Below are positions 1 through 6,652 of a stretch of 23,682 nt of DNA, in pieces. This stretch comes from JAGOEF01 sp964511665 (GTDB lineage: Bacteria; Bacteroidota; Bacteroidia; Bacteroidales; ML635J-15), in the NCBI GenBank assembly GCA_964511665.1, contig CAZEHA010000054.1, forward strand, positions 1 through 23,682, given 5' to 3'. The notes under the pieces are model-generated. The model was not told where the DNA came from. It searched no databases and worked only from the letters and a program-made list of their open reading frames with translations. The number at the start of each line of letters is the position of its first letter. Within the stretch, counting starts at the first letter, position 1. The position numbers and the translations under genes are program-made.

Positions 1-1
1 A

Positions 2-478
2 ATGTTTCAGTTCAGCAATCAGTTTTCGCTGGGAGACAGGCAATACGAATCCGATTTTTTTGCATCGAAAAATTATCATATCAGTTTTATCGAAAACACA
101 TTCAGTTTTAGTTACCAACCCAATATGCAACAGCGATTACAAACCAGCTATAAGTACAAAGACAAAACCAATCAGGGTGGCGTGGAACATTTATTAAGCC
201 ACGACATTGGCGTAGAATATCGTTTCAGTTCCATTAAAAAAGGATCTCTCAGTGCCAATATCAATTACATATTGAACAATTTCAACGGGAACACCTCGGG
301 ACCGGTAGCCTACGAAATGCTTCAGGGTCTGTTGCCGGGCAATAATATAACCTGGCAACTGATGTTTCAGCACCAACTGGTAAACGGTTTGCAGATAAAT
401 TTGAGTTACAGCGGCCGAGCTGCCGGTGATTCAAAAACTGTTCATACGGGGGGTGTTCAAATTCGCGCCTTCTTCTAA
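2..478 (+). CDS. C-terminal fragment of an outer-membrane beta-barrel protein (5' end outside window)
   Basis: The reading frame is open from the left edge of the window to the TAA at 476-478, so the 158 visible residues are the C-terminal part of a longer protein; the ATG at base 2 is probably internal. The fragment consists of alternating polar/aromatic segments of about 10 residues separated by short turns, for example around HDIGVEYRFS and LQINLSYSGR, and it ends in the aromatic RAFF. That pattern and a terminal phenylalanine are typical of the last strands of a Bacteroidota outer-membrane barrel. I recall similar C-termini in long uncharacterised Bacteroidota surface proteins but cannot name the family. 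It converges on the LD-carboxypeptidase gene, with 96 bp between them holding only a weak imperfect stem around 511-532. Confidence 0.7.
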   Translation: MFQFSNQFSLGDRQYESDFFASKNYHISFIENTFSFSYQPNMQQRLQTSYKYKDKTNQGGVEHLLSHDIGVEYRFSSIKKGSLSANINYILNNFNGNTSGPVAYEMLQGLLPGNNITWQLMFQHQLVNGLQINLSYSGRAAGDSKTVHTGGVQIRAFF

Positions 479-574
479 GCAAAACTATTTGACGTTGAGT
501 CATGGGCGATCAGTAAAAAACACTGCTCACTTAAAAAGAAGTACAATCACAACAAATATTTCTACAGGTAAAAA

Positions 575-1468
575 CTAAAACTGTAATTCTGTGTATGACG
601 GGGTTACATTCAACTTGCATTCTGAACCAAAAAGCAAGGGTCTGTTATCGTCGATATGGCCAGCAGGGAAGTTGTAACAAACAGGGAAATTGTAGTATTG
701 TAAATGTTCTGCAATAATTTCGTGAGTACTTTTCCCGAAAGGGGTTTTGTTGTCGAGCATGCCGGTGAATGCACCTACAATAACACCGGCCAAACCTTCC
801 AAATTCATCGACAGCCTTAGTGAGTGCATCATGCGATCGAGATGGTAGTGGTATTCGTTCAAGTCTTCGATGAACAGTATTTTTCCCTGTAAATCGGGGA
901 AATAGGGTGTTCCCAGCAATGAGTATAGCACAGAAAGATTGCCGCCAATAATCGGTGCCTCAGCGTGACCAAAACGGTTCAACTGATCGGGGCCTAAGCG
1001 ATATGTAAGCCCTTTGCCCTTGAGCAGATTCATGAGGTTTATAACAGCAATAGAGTCTTTTTCGGCAAGACCTTTGGCCATGGGAGCATGAACCGATTGA
1101 AATCCTTTGTTGTGAAACAGGCAATGAAACACGGTGATATCGCTAAAGCCCAAGAACCACTTGGGATAATGCGTTAATGGTGATAAATCGATTTTTTCGG
1201 CTATACGGATAGCACCATAGCCACCACGTGAGCATAAAATACATTTCGCCTCAGTGCTAGCAATGGCTTGCTGAAAATCGTCGAGGCGGTTTCGATCGGT
1301 CCCTGCAAATTGATGGTACTCATCGAAAACATGGGGGTAACACTGAGTTTTAAATCCGGCAAACTGAAGTGTTTTCACAGCCTGTTCTACCAGCCTGTGT
1401 TCAATTTTACCGGCCGGGCTGACAATGCACACTGTGTCGCCTTTTTTTAAATATTCGGGTTTCACCAT
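575..1468 (-). CDS. ldcA: LD-carboxypeptidase (peptidase family S66)
   Basis: A 297-residue protein of full family length. Family S66 includes cytoplasmic LD-carboxypeptidases, which remove the terminal D-alanine from tetrapeptides during murein recycling, and MccF-type immunity peptidases. The N-terminal domain opens with KKGDTVCIVSPAG. The serine nucleophile is Ser109 in GFSDIT, and the other likely triad residues are Glu201 in FIEDLNEY and His271 in PAGHIDDNRPL, matching the Ser-Glu-His order of the family. There is no signal peptide, in agreement with a cytoplasmic site. The gene lies 109 bp downstream of ruvC on the same strand and may be the last gene of that transcript. An imperfect promoter-like TATATTTTG at 1518-1526 could also serve it. 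Murein recycling is the more likely role than microcin resistance, because no microcin genes are near. Confidence 0.9.
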   Translation of the reverse strand: MVKPEYLKKGDTVCIVSPAGKIEHRLVEQAVKTLQFAGFKTQCYPHVFDEYHQFAGTDRNRLDDFQQAIASTEAKCILCSRGGYGAIRIAEKIDLSPLTHYPKWFLGFSDITVFHCLFHNKGFQSVHAPMAKGLAEKDSIAVINLMNLLKGKGLTYRLGPDQLNRFGHAEAPIIGGNLSVLYSLLGTPYFPDLQGKILFIEDLNEYHYHLDRMMHSLRLSMNLEGLAGVIVGAFTGMLDNKTPFGKSTHEIIAEHLQYYNFPVCYNFPAGHIDDNRPLLFGSECKLNVTPSYTELQF

Positions 1469-1577
1469 ATTTCAGAATAATGAGACGCTGTGAAATTCTG
1501 CATTTTAGCTGTTGTTTCAAAATATATTGCAATGTTTCGCAGCAGATTGAATGAAAGAGCTAACGATGGGGAAAAAC

Positions 1578-2159
1578 TCAGGTTTTGCGCCCTGTTTTGG
1601 GATGAACAATTTTATCGGGATTTTTCTTTAGAAAGTCTTCCCAATTTTTATAAGATGCCAGCCCGGTTACTACCTTCGATTGATAATGATGACACAAAGC
1701 CACTGCGAGCCCATCGGTAGCATCGAGTTGCTTGGGCATATCACTAAACGATAACAGTTTCATAAGCATTGCTGCCACTTGCTCCTTGGCTGCATTACCA
1801 TTTCCGGTTATCGACATTTTTATTTTCTTGGGGGCATATTCAAAAATGGGAATTTCGCGGGTAAGAGCCGCTGCTATTGCAGCCCCCTGTGCCCTACCCA
1901 GTTTCAGCATCGACTGCACGTTTTTCCCCTGAAAGGGAGATTCAATAGCCAGTTCGTCGGGCTTATACCCATCGATAAGTTGCAGTGTACGTTCGTAGAT
2001 ATGCTTGAGTTTTAGAAAGTGGTGCTCCATTTTGTGCATATCAACAATTCCCAAGCTTACCAAAGAAGCCGTATTACCAACAATCTGTATCACACCATAG
2101 CCCATGTAATTGGTTCCGGGGTCAATACCTAAAATTATTTTGTCGGTTTCACACTTCAT
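1578..2159 (-). CDS. ruvC: crossover junction endodeoxyribonuclease RuvC
   Basis: A 193-residue Holliday-junction resolvase that cuts four-way junctions with RuvAB during recombinational repair. The acidic catalytic residues of the RNase H-like fold are present in order: Asp13 in GIDPGTNYMGYG, Glu73 in LAIESPF, and Asp146 and Asp149 in LDATDGLAVALCHH. The family's FQGKN and LGRAQG segments follow Glu73. The C-terminus carries about 25 residues beyond the usual end (through KTGRKT), a lysine-rich tail. The start ATG is separated by one base from the stop of the upstream TPR gene, so translation is probably coupled. No ruvA or ruvB is visible nearby. Confidence 0.96.
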   Translation of the reverse strand: MKCETDKIILGIDPGTNYMGYGVIQIVGNTASLVSLGIVDMHKMEHHFLKLKHIYERTLQLIDGYKPDELAIESPFQGKNVQSMLKLGRAQGAAIAAALTREIPIFEYAPKKIKMSITGNGNAAKEQVAAMLMKLLSFSDMPKQLDATDGLAVALCHHYQSKVVTGLASYKNWEDFLKKNPDKIVHPKTGRKT

Positions 2160-2160
2160 C

Positions 2161-3987
2161 TTATTCGTCGTTTAGCCGGTCGCCGCGCAAGAATCGGAAA
2201 CGCTTACGTGCTTCTACAGTATAAATACTTGAAGGATGATCGGTAAGAAGTTTTTTGTACGCCTCCATGGCACGCTCTTTATTCTTCAACGAAAAATCGT
2301 AGAGTCTGGCCATGCGATAGAGTGCATTATCGGCAAGAATATCCCAGGCGTAGAGTTCAACAATTTTACTATAATACTCGATGGCCGTTTGTATTTGCCC
2401 CAGCGATTCGTAAATACCGGCCTTACGATAGTACACATCATCGACCAGATCGTGCGACGGAAAAGCTTTCACAATACTATCGAGTGTAAGCAATGCTTTC
2501 TGCTCCATGTGCTTATAGATATACAAATCGGCCCGCGCAAACATTTCGAGTGCTGTATAGGAAGTGTCGAGAGCCGAATTCTCAACAATAAAAAGTGACA
2601 ATTCGAATGCATCGTTGGCAATAAGCCTGCTAGTTCCGGCTTTCAGAATATCGAGTTGTGCCTGTGCCCATTCAAACTGACCTGTATAATAGGCCAAGCG
2701 TGCTTTCCTCAAACGTGCTTCGTGGCCGTATGGATTATTGGCATTGGCTTTTTCTACCTGTGCATATACCAGAGTGGCATCCCAAGGATTTTCGTCGAGC
2801 AATAAAATATCGCCATACAGCAGTTTTAATTGAGATATTTCGTCAGCACTCAGTTTTTGTTCAGTAATAATAGTATTCAGAAACTCTCCGGCTTCGGTAA
2901 TTTTACCCAAATAAAATGCTTTGATATTGGCAAGAGCATACACCAGTCTGAATGCATGTTTGGTGCGTGTTGTTCGGAGACTTTCTTCGAGCATTTTTTC
3001 TAGGGTTACCACTTCTTCGTGGGTACGGGTAGCTGTACTGATTACTTTTTGATACAGTGTGTTCAAATATTCTATTTGGGCAAACTGATAATTGGGGTTA
3101 GAAGCACTCAACTGTATCACATAATCGAAACTGGTAAGTGCTAAATCGAACTCGTCGTTTTCGGTAAGCATCTGTCCAAATTCGATAAGCCTTATTCCGC
3201 TATTCCCGGTCTTTTTATCGAGACTTACTATTTGGTCGTATGCTTCGCGATATCGACCGGTTTGCGAATATTGCCAGATAAGCAAATCGGCATACACAGT
3301 TTTTTGTGGACTCTTTTGAATTCGCTGCAGCAGACTTATCTCCAGCATCTCGTTCAGGTCGTTTTCGTCGTTACCGGCCATGATAAACTGAAACCGATTT
3401 TGAACGTTTGCCATGTGTTCGGGAAAATCGAAAAGTAAATCGAGAAACTTATTGGTCATGCGCTGATAATCGCGTTGAAAATAATATAAATTGGCCAACT
3501 CGAAATCGTAGTTTTGCTTTTGTTGTGTTGCAGCACTTAGGTAGAGGTTTTCAGCATATTCGAACATGCGATTCGAAATAAAAAAGTTGGCAGTGTTAAT
3601 AGTCTGCGACCTGTTTACGACAGCCATTTTGACTGCTCTTTCGAACTGGTCGGCAGCATCTTTCTGGTTTCCTTTCGTCAAATAAACCAATCCCAATTCA
3701 GCCACAAGGCTAACATCGCTTTCGTTGCGTTTGATTTCTTTCTTAAGAAACTTTTCGGCCTTGTCAAATTCTTTCAGTTCGCTTAGGCACTTTATGTAAT
3801 TAGTAAGGTATGAACGGTAGCGGTACTTCTCATACAATTGCTCGTAGAGAATGGCAGCCTTATCGTATTCGCGGGCACTCATATACTGTGCTGCCAGTTC
3901 CTGATCGTAGTTTTGTGCCATTGTGTTTACCGGGACTATCACAATAAAAAACAACATCAGTGCAAGACTTATCAAGACAGGCTTCAT
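2161..3987 (-). CDS. exported tetratricopeptide-repeat protein of unknown function
   Basis: A 608-residue protein with a clear signal peptide (hydrophobic residues 4-20, cleavage probably after NTMAQ at residue 25), so it is periplasmic or attached at the outer membrane. Helical TPR-type repeats run along most of the mature chain: recognisable units near residues 28-58 (YDKAAILYEQLYEK) and 92-121 (KGNQKDAADQFERAV), and several near 498-600, where IQTAIEYYSKIVELY and ERAMEAYKKLLTDHP are the clearest. The C-terminal YxVEARKRxRxLRGD-like segment resembles BamD/CpoB-style TPR proteins. Its ATG overlaps the stop codon of the upstream lipoprotein gene (ATGA, 3984-3987), and its stop lies one base from ruvC, which implies coupled translation. 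A scaffold role together with the lipoprotein is an inference; no enzymatic domain is visible. Confidence 0.85.
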   Translation of the reverse strand: MKPVLISLALMLFFIVIVPVNTMAQNYDQELAAQYMSAREYDKAAILYEQLYEKYRYRSYLTNYIKCLSELKEFDKAEKFLKKEIKRNESDVSLVAELGLVYLTKGNQKDAADQFERAVKMAVVNRSQTINTANFFISNRMFEYAENLYLSAATQQKQNYDFELANLYYFQRDYQRMTNKFLDLLFDFPEHMANVQNRFQFIMAGNDENDLNEMLEISLLQRIQKSPQKTVYADLLIWQYSQTGRYREAYDQIVSLDKKTGNSGIRLIEFGQMLTENDEFDLALTSFDYVIQLSASNPNYQFAQIEYLNTLYQKVISTATRTHEEVVTLEKMLEESLRTTRTKHAFRLVYALANIKAFYLGKITEAGEFLNTIITEQKLSADEISQLKLLYGDILLLDENPWDATLVYAQVEKANANNPYGHEARLRKARLAYYTGQFEWAQAQLDILKAGTSRLIANDAFELSLFIVENSALDTSYTALEMFARADLYIYKHMEQKALLTLDSIVKAFPSHDLVDDVYYRKAGIYESLGQIQTAIEYYSKIVELYAWDILADNALYRMARLYDFSLKNKERAMEAYKKLLTDHPSSIYTVEARKRFRFLRGDRLNDE

Positions 3988-4541
3988 CGGGTGGCGTTTT
4001 TCAAACTATCGGTTAGTTTCACTATCTCGTGATGATAACGATAATATTTCTCTTTATGTTGTTCAACTTGCATTATTCTTCCACGAACATCGGCAGCAAC
4101 AAAGCTCATCAACGAGTCTTCGAGTTGCAGGTATTGTTTTATTCTTTCGTTATCGATTAGTTTGTTTTCGACATCCTGCTTCAGGTTTTCGAGTTGCTTA
4201 CGGCGCGTATTCAAATCGTTGATGCTTGCAGAATAGTGTTTTTGCAGAAATTTTTTAAAAGTTTTGTCGATGGTTCCATATTCATACATCAACATCAACA
4301 CCGATGCATCGATATTGCTATCGAGAGACTGAGTTGTTGCAAAAAAACGGTTGTATTTTTTCACGGTATCGTACATCATTTGTATGCTGTCGATTTCGAT
4401 TGCTTCGATTTCGCGATACACTGATGTATTCACTGCAATAAGCGAATCGATGGTACTTATAGCTTGTTTCTGCGCATGATTGGCACATGACATCGCCATT
4501 ACTATAAGGGCAGGTATGCAAATTACAAGTATGCTTTTCAT
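3984..4541 (-). CDS. putative lipoprotein with C-terminal coiled coil, unknown function
   Basis: A 185-residue protein with a short hydrophobic N-terminus (residues 4-17) ending in AMSC, which puts a lipobox-like cysteine at residue 19. The -3 residue is alanine rather than the usual leucine, so lipidation is likely but not certain. No acidic surface-export signal follows the cysteine; ANHAQ comes next, which suggests a periplasm-facing lipoprotein. From about residue 95 the sequence is rich in charged heptad-like helices (NTRRKQLENLKQDVEN and similar), a probable coiled coil. I do not recognise a named family. The start codon shares one base with the serS stop (TAATG) and the 3' end overlaps the TPR gene start, so it sits in the middle of a tightly coupled operon. 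The downstream exported TPR protein is the obvious candidate partner. Confidence 0.75.
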   Translation of the reverse strand: MKSILVICIPALIVMAMSCANHAQKQAISTIDSLIAVNTSVYREIEAIEIDSIQMMYDTVKKYNRFFATTQSLDSNIDASVLMLMYEYGTIDKTFKKFLQKHYSASINDLNTRRKQLENLKQDVENKLIDNERIKQYLQLEDSLMSFVAADVRGRIMQVEQHKEKYYRYHHEIVKLTDSLKNATR

Positions 4542-5812
4542 TAATCTATGATATTAAAACCGGTGTATTTTTTCAATATATCGGGAACAACAATTCCATT
4601 GGGGGTTTGATAGTTTTCGAGTATTGCTGCCAGAATCCGTGGTAATGCCAGGGCACTGCCGTTAAGAGTGTGAGCCACAATATTCTTTTTCGACACCACA
4701 TCGCGATAACGCAGCTTTAGGCGGTTTGCCTGAAAACTTTCGAAGTTCGAAACAGAGCTAACCTCTAACCAACGCTCTTGTGCAGCACTAAAGACTTCGA
4801 AGTCGAAGGTCATGGCCGATGTAAAACTTATATCGCCACCACAAAGTTTCAGGATGCGATAGGGCAAACCCAGTTTTACGATGAGCGACTCAACATATTG
4901 CACCATTTCATCGAGGGCCTGATATGAATTTTCGGGTTTTTGCACCTGTACAATCTCAACCTTATCGAACTGATGCAGGCGATTCAAACCTCTCACGTGA
5001 GCCCCCCAGCTTCCGGCTTCACGACGAAAACAGGCTGTATAGGCCACATTTTTTACAGGCAGAACTTCTTCTTTGAGAATTACATCGCGATAGAGATTAG
5101 TAACTGGAACTTCGGCAGTAGGTATCAGATAAAAACCATCGGCGGGTACCGCATACATTTGGCCGTCTTTGTCGGGTAACTGGCCTGTGCCAAAACCGCT
5201 GTCTTCGTTTACCAACAGTGGGGGTTGCACTTCGTAGTAGCCTGCCTTTTCGGCCTCATCAAGAAAGAAACCGATAAGAGCCCGCTGCAATTTAGCTCCT
5301 TTACCCATGTAAACCGGAAAACCGGCTCCGGTTATTTTTGTGCCAAGCTCAAAGTCAATAATATTGTATTTTGAAATCAGATCCCAATGAGGCATTTTTT
5401 GCTCAAGTACAGGAATGCTGCCTCCCCTACGTATTTCGAGGTTGTCGTCGGCCGATTTTCCGCGAGGAACCGATTCGTGCGGCACATTGGGCATTGTAAG
5501 CATGATTTGGTGCAATGCGGCTTCAACAACAGCAAGTTCGGTTTCAAGTTGCTTTACGGTCTCTTTTAGTTGTAGCGATTGTTGTTTCATTTTGTCGGCT
5601 TCAGCAGCGTTGCCTTGTTTAAATAGCATACCGATATTTTTCGATATTTCGCCGGCTTCGTTCAGAGCCTTGTCGCGCGCGAACTGCAGCTCACGTCTTT
5701 TTTCATCTGTTTGAATTATTGAAGCTATCATTTCGCGGGCATCAAAATTTTTTAATGCCAATCGGGCAATAATCGTTTCGGGATTATCCTTTATAGTGTT
5801 GAGACTAATCAT
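4541..5812 (-). CDS. serS: serine--tRNA ligase
   Basis: A 423-residue class II synthetase of normal length that charges tRNA-Ser and tRNA-Sec with serine. The N-terminal long-arm coiled coil, which contacts the tRNA, spans about residues 28-105. The catalytic core follows, with the TAEVP serine-binding segment at 232-236, motif 2 at 260-268 (ACFRREAGS, with the conserved arginine) and motif 3 at 384-402, including NGSALALPR. The chosen ATG gives the standard MISLNTIKDNPE N-terminus and lacks a Shine-Dalgarno sequence. The gene lies 78 bp downstream of rpmA, behind a perfect hairpin, and its stop overlaps the start of a lipoprotein gene. The rplU-rpmA-serS order is one I know from other Bacteroidota. 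Confidence 0.97.
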   Translation of the reverse strand: MISLNTIKDNPETIIARLALKNFDAREMIASIIQTDEKRRELQFARDKALNEAGEISKNIGMLFKQGNAAEADKMKQQSLQLKETVKQLETELAVVEAALHQIMLTMPNVPHESVPRGKSADDNLEIRRGGSIPVLEQKMPHWDLISKYNIIDFELGTKITGAGFPVYMGKGAKLQRALIGFFLDEAEKAGYYEVQPPLLVNEDSGFGTGQLPDKDGQMYAVPADGFYLIPTAEVPVTNLYRDVILKEEVLPVKNVAYTACFRREAGSWGAHVRGLNRLHQFDKVEIVQVQKPENSYQALDEMVQYVESLIVKLGLPYRILKLCGGDISFTSAMTFDFEVFSAAQERWLEVSSVSNFESFQANRLKLRYRDVVSKKNIVAHTLNGSALALPRILAAILENYQTPNGIVVPDILKKYTGFNIID

Positions 5813-5830
5813 ACATGTAATATTAAAACA

Positions 5831-5868
5831 AATCCTGTTTTTTCTGCTAAATTAGAAAAAACAGGATT
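5831..5868 (-). terminator. perfect 15-bp hairpin between rpmA and serS (terminator or attenuator)
   Basis: The arms at 5831-5845 and 5854-5868 are exact reverse complements (AATCCTGTTTTTTCT pairs with AGAAAAAACAGGATT) around an 8-base loop. On the minus strand it begins 22 bases after the rpmA stop and is followed by TGTTTTAATA, a weak U-rich tract. It therefore could end or reduce the rplU-rpmA transcript. It also sits only 18 bases before the serS start, so any read-through message would carry it next to the serS initiation region. Confidence 0.65.
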
Positions 5869-5890
5869 ATAAAAATTGTTTTCGGAATAA

Positions 5891-6169
5891 TTATTCGGCG
5901 GCTTTTTCTTGCAAAGTTTCAGGAAGAACCGATACGTATGATCTATTGTCGGTTTTCTTCACAAATTTTACTTCACCATCGCAAAGAGCAAATAAAGTAT
6001 GGTCTTTACCAATACCTACATTAACGCCCGGATGATGAACGGTTCCGCGCTGCCTAACAATAATATTGCCTGCAATGGCCAGCTGGCCTCCGAATATTTT
6101 AACGCCCAGTCGTTTACTGTGCGATTCTCTACCGTTGTGTGAGCTACCTGCTCCTTTCTTGTGTGCCAT
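5891..6169 (-). CDS. rpmA: 50S ribosomal protein L27
   Basis: A 92-residue protein of normal size. The N-terminus MAHKKGAGSSHNGRESHSKR is the conserved L27 sequence that reaches towards the peptidyl-transferase centre, followed by LGVKIFGGQ and the NIIVRQRGT segment. It begins directly with the functional N-terminus and lacks the cleaved extension found in Firmicutes L27. It follows rplU by 11 bp on the same strand, the near-universal L21-L27 pair. The last residues (LQEKAAE) form a short alanine/glutamate tail. Confidence 0.98.
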   Translation of the reverse strand: MAHKKGAGSSHNGRESHSKRLGVKIFGGQLAIAGNIIVRQRGTVHHPGVNVGIGKDHTLFALCDGEVKFVKKTDNRSYVSVLPETLQEKAAE

Positions 6170-6180
6170 AACTAATAAAA

Positions 6181-6492
6181 TTAAGCAATGATATCTTGTA
6201 TTTCGATTTCGCTAAAAGATTGACGGTGTCCGTTCATTATTTGATAACCTTTGCGTCTTTTTTTCTTGAAAATAAGAACTTTATCACCTTTTACATGCGA
6301 TAATACCTTAGCTGTTATTTTTGCATTTTCCACTACCGGACGGCCAACTTTTACCTTGTTTTCGTCGTCAACTAAAAGAACTCTGTCGAAATCAACCTGA
6401 GCTCCTTCGTCTTCAGCAAGGCGGTGAACAAAGAGTTTGCTACCCTTTTCAACCTTAAACTGCTGACCTGCTATTTCAACTATTGCGTACAT
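6181..6492 (-). CDS. rplU: 50S ribosomal protein L21
   Basis: A 103-residue protein of standard length that binds 23S rRNA in the large subunit. Family features are the MYAIVEIAGQQFKVEKG start, the VLLVDDENKVKVGRPVV middle and the KRRKGYQIMNGHRQ rRNA-binding segment near the C-terminus. It is the first gene of the rplU-rpmA operon. An exact TAnnTTTG promoter box lies about 45 bp upstream of the ATG, giving a leader of roughly 35-40 nt. Confidence 0.98.
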   Translation of the reverse strand: MYAIVEIAGQQFKVEKGSKLFVHRLAEDEGAQVDFDRVLLVDDENKVKVGRPVVENAKITAKVLSHVKGDKVLIFKKKRRKGYQIMNGHRQSFSEIEIQDIIA

Positions 6493-6535
6493 TTTCTAAT
6501 AATTATAATTCAATCTACATTCAGTTTTGGGAGTG

Positions 6536-6543
6536 CAAAGATA
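6536..6543 (-). promoter_or_regulatory. -7 promoter box (TATCTTTG) of rplU-rpmA
   Basis: On the minus strand TATCTTTG matches the Bacteroidota TAnnTTTG consensus exactly and is followed by CACTCC. It sits 43 bases upstream of the rplU ATG. A T-rich TTTTTCG at 6562-6568 lies at about the right distance for a -33 element, but it is not an exact TTTG. Confidence 0.7.
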
Positions 6544-6652
6544 GAAAAAGATTATTAACTACGAAAAATAATTTAAAAATAATTTTTCTGATTGCACCAA
6601 TCATATTAAATGTAAAAATACAAGAATGAACCTACAGGCATGGCTACAATAA

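Noticed and set aside
6493..6652. Ribosomal-protein autoregulatory leader before rplU
   Set aside because: The predicted leader after the -7 box is only about 35-40 nt and shows no stable structure; the AT-rich dyads near 6560-6590 are simple-sequence in nature.
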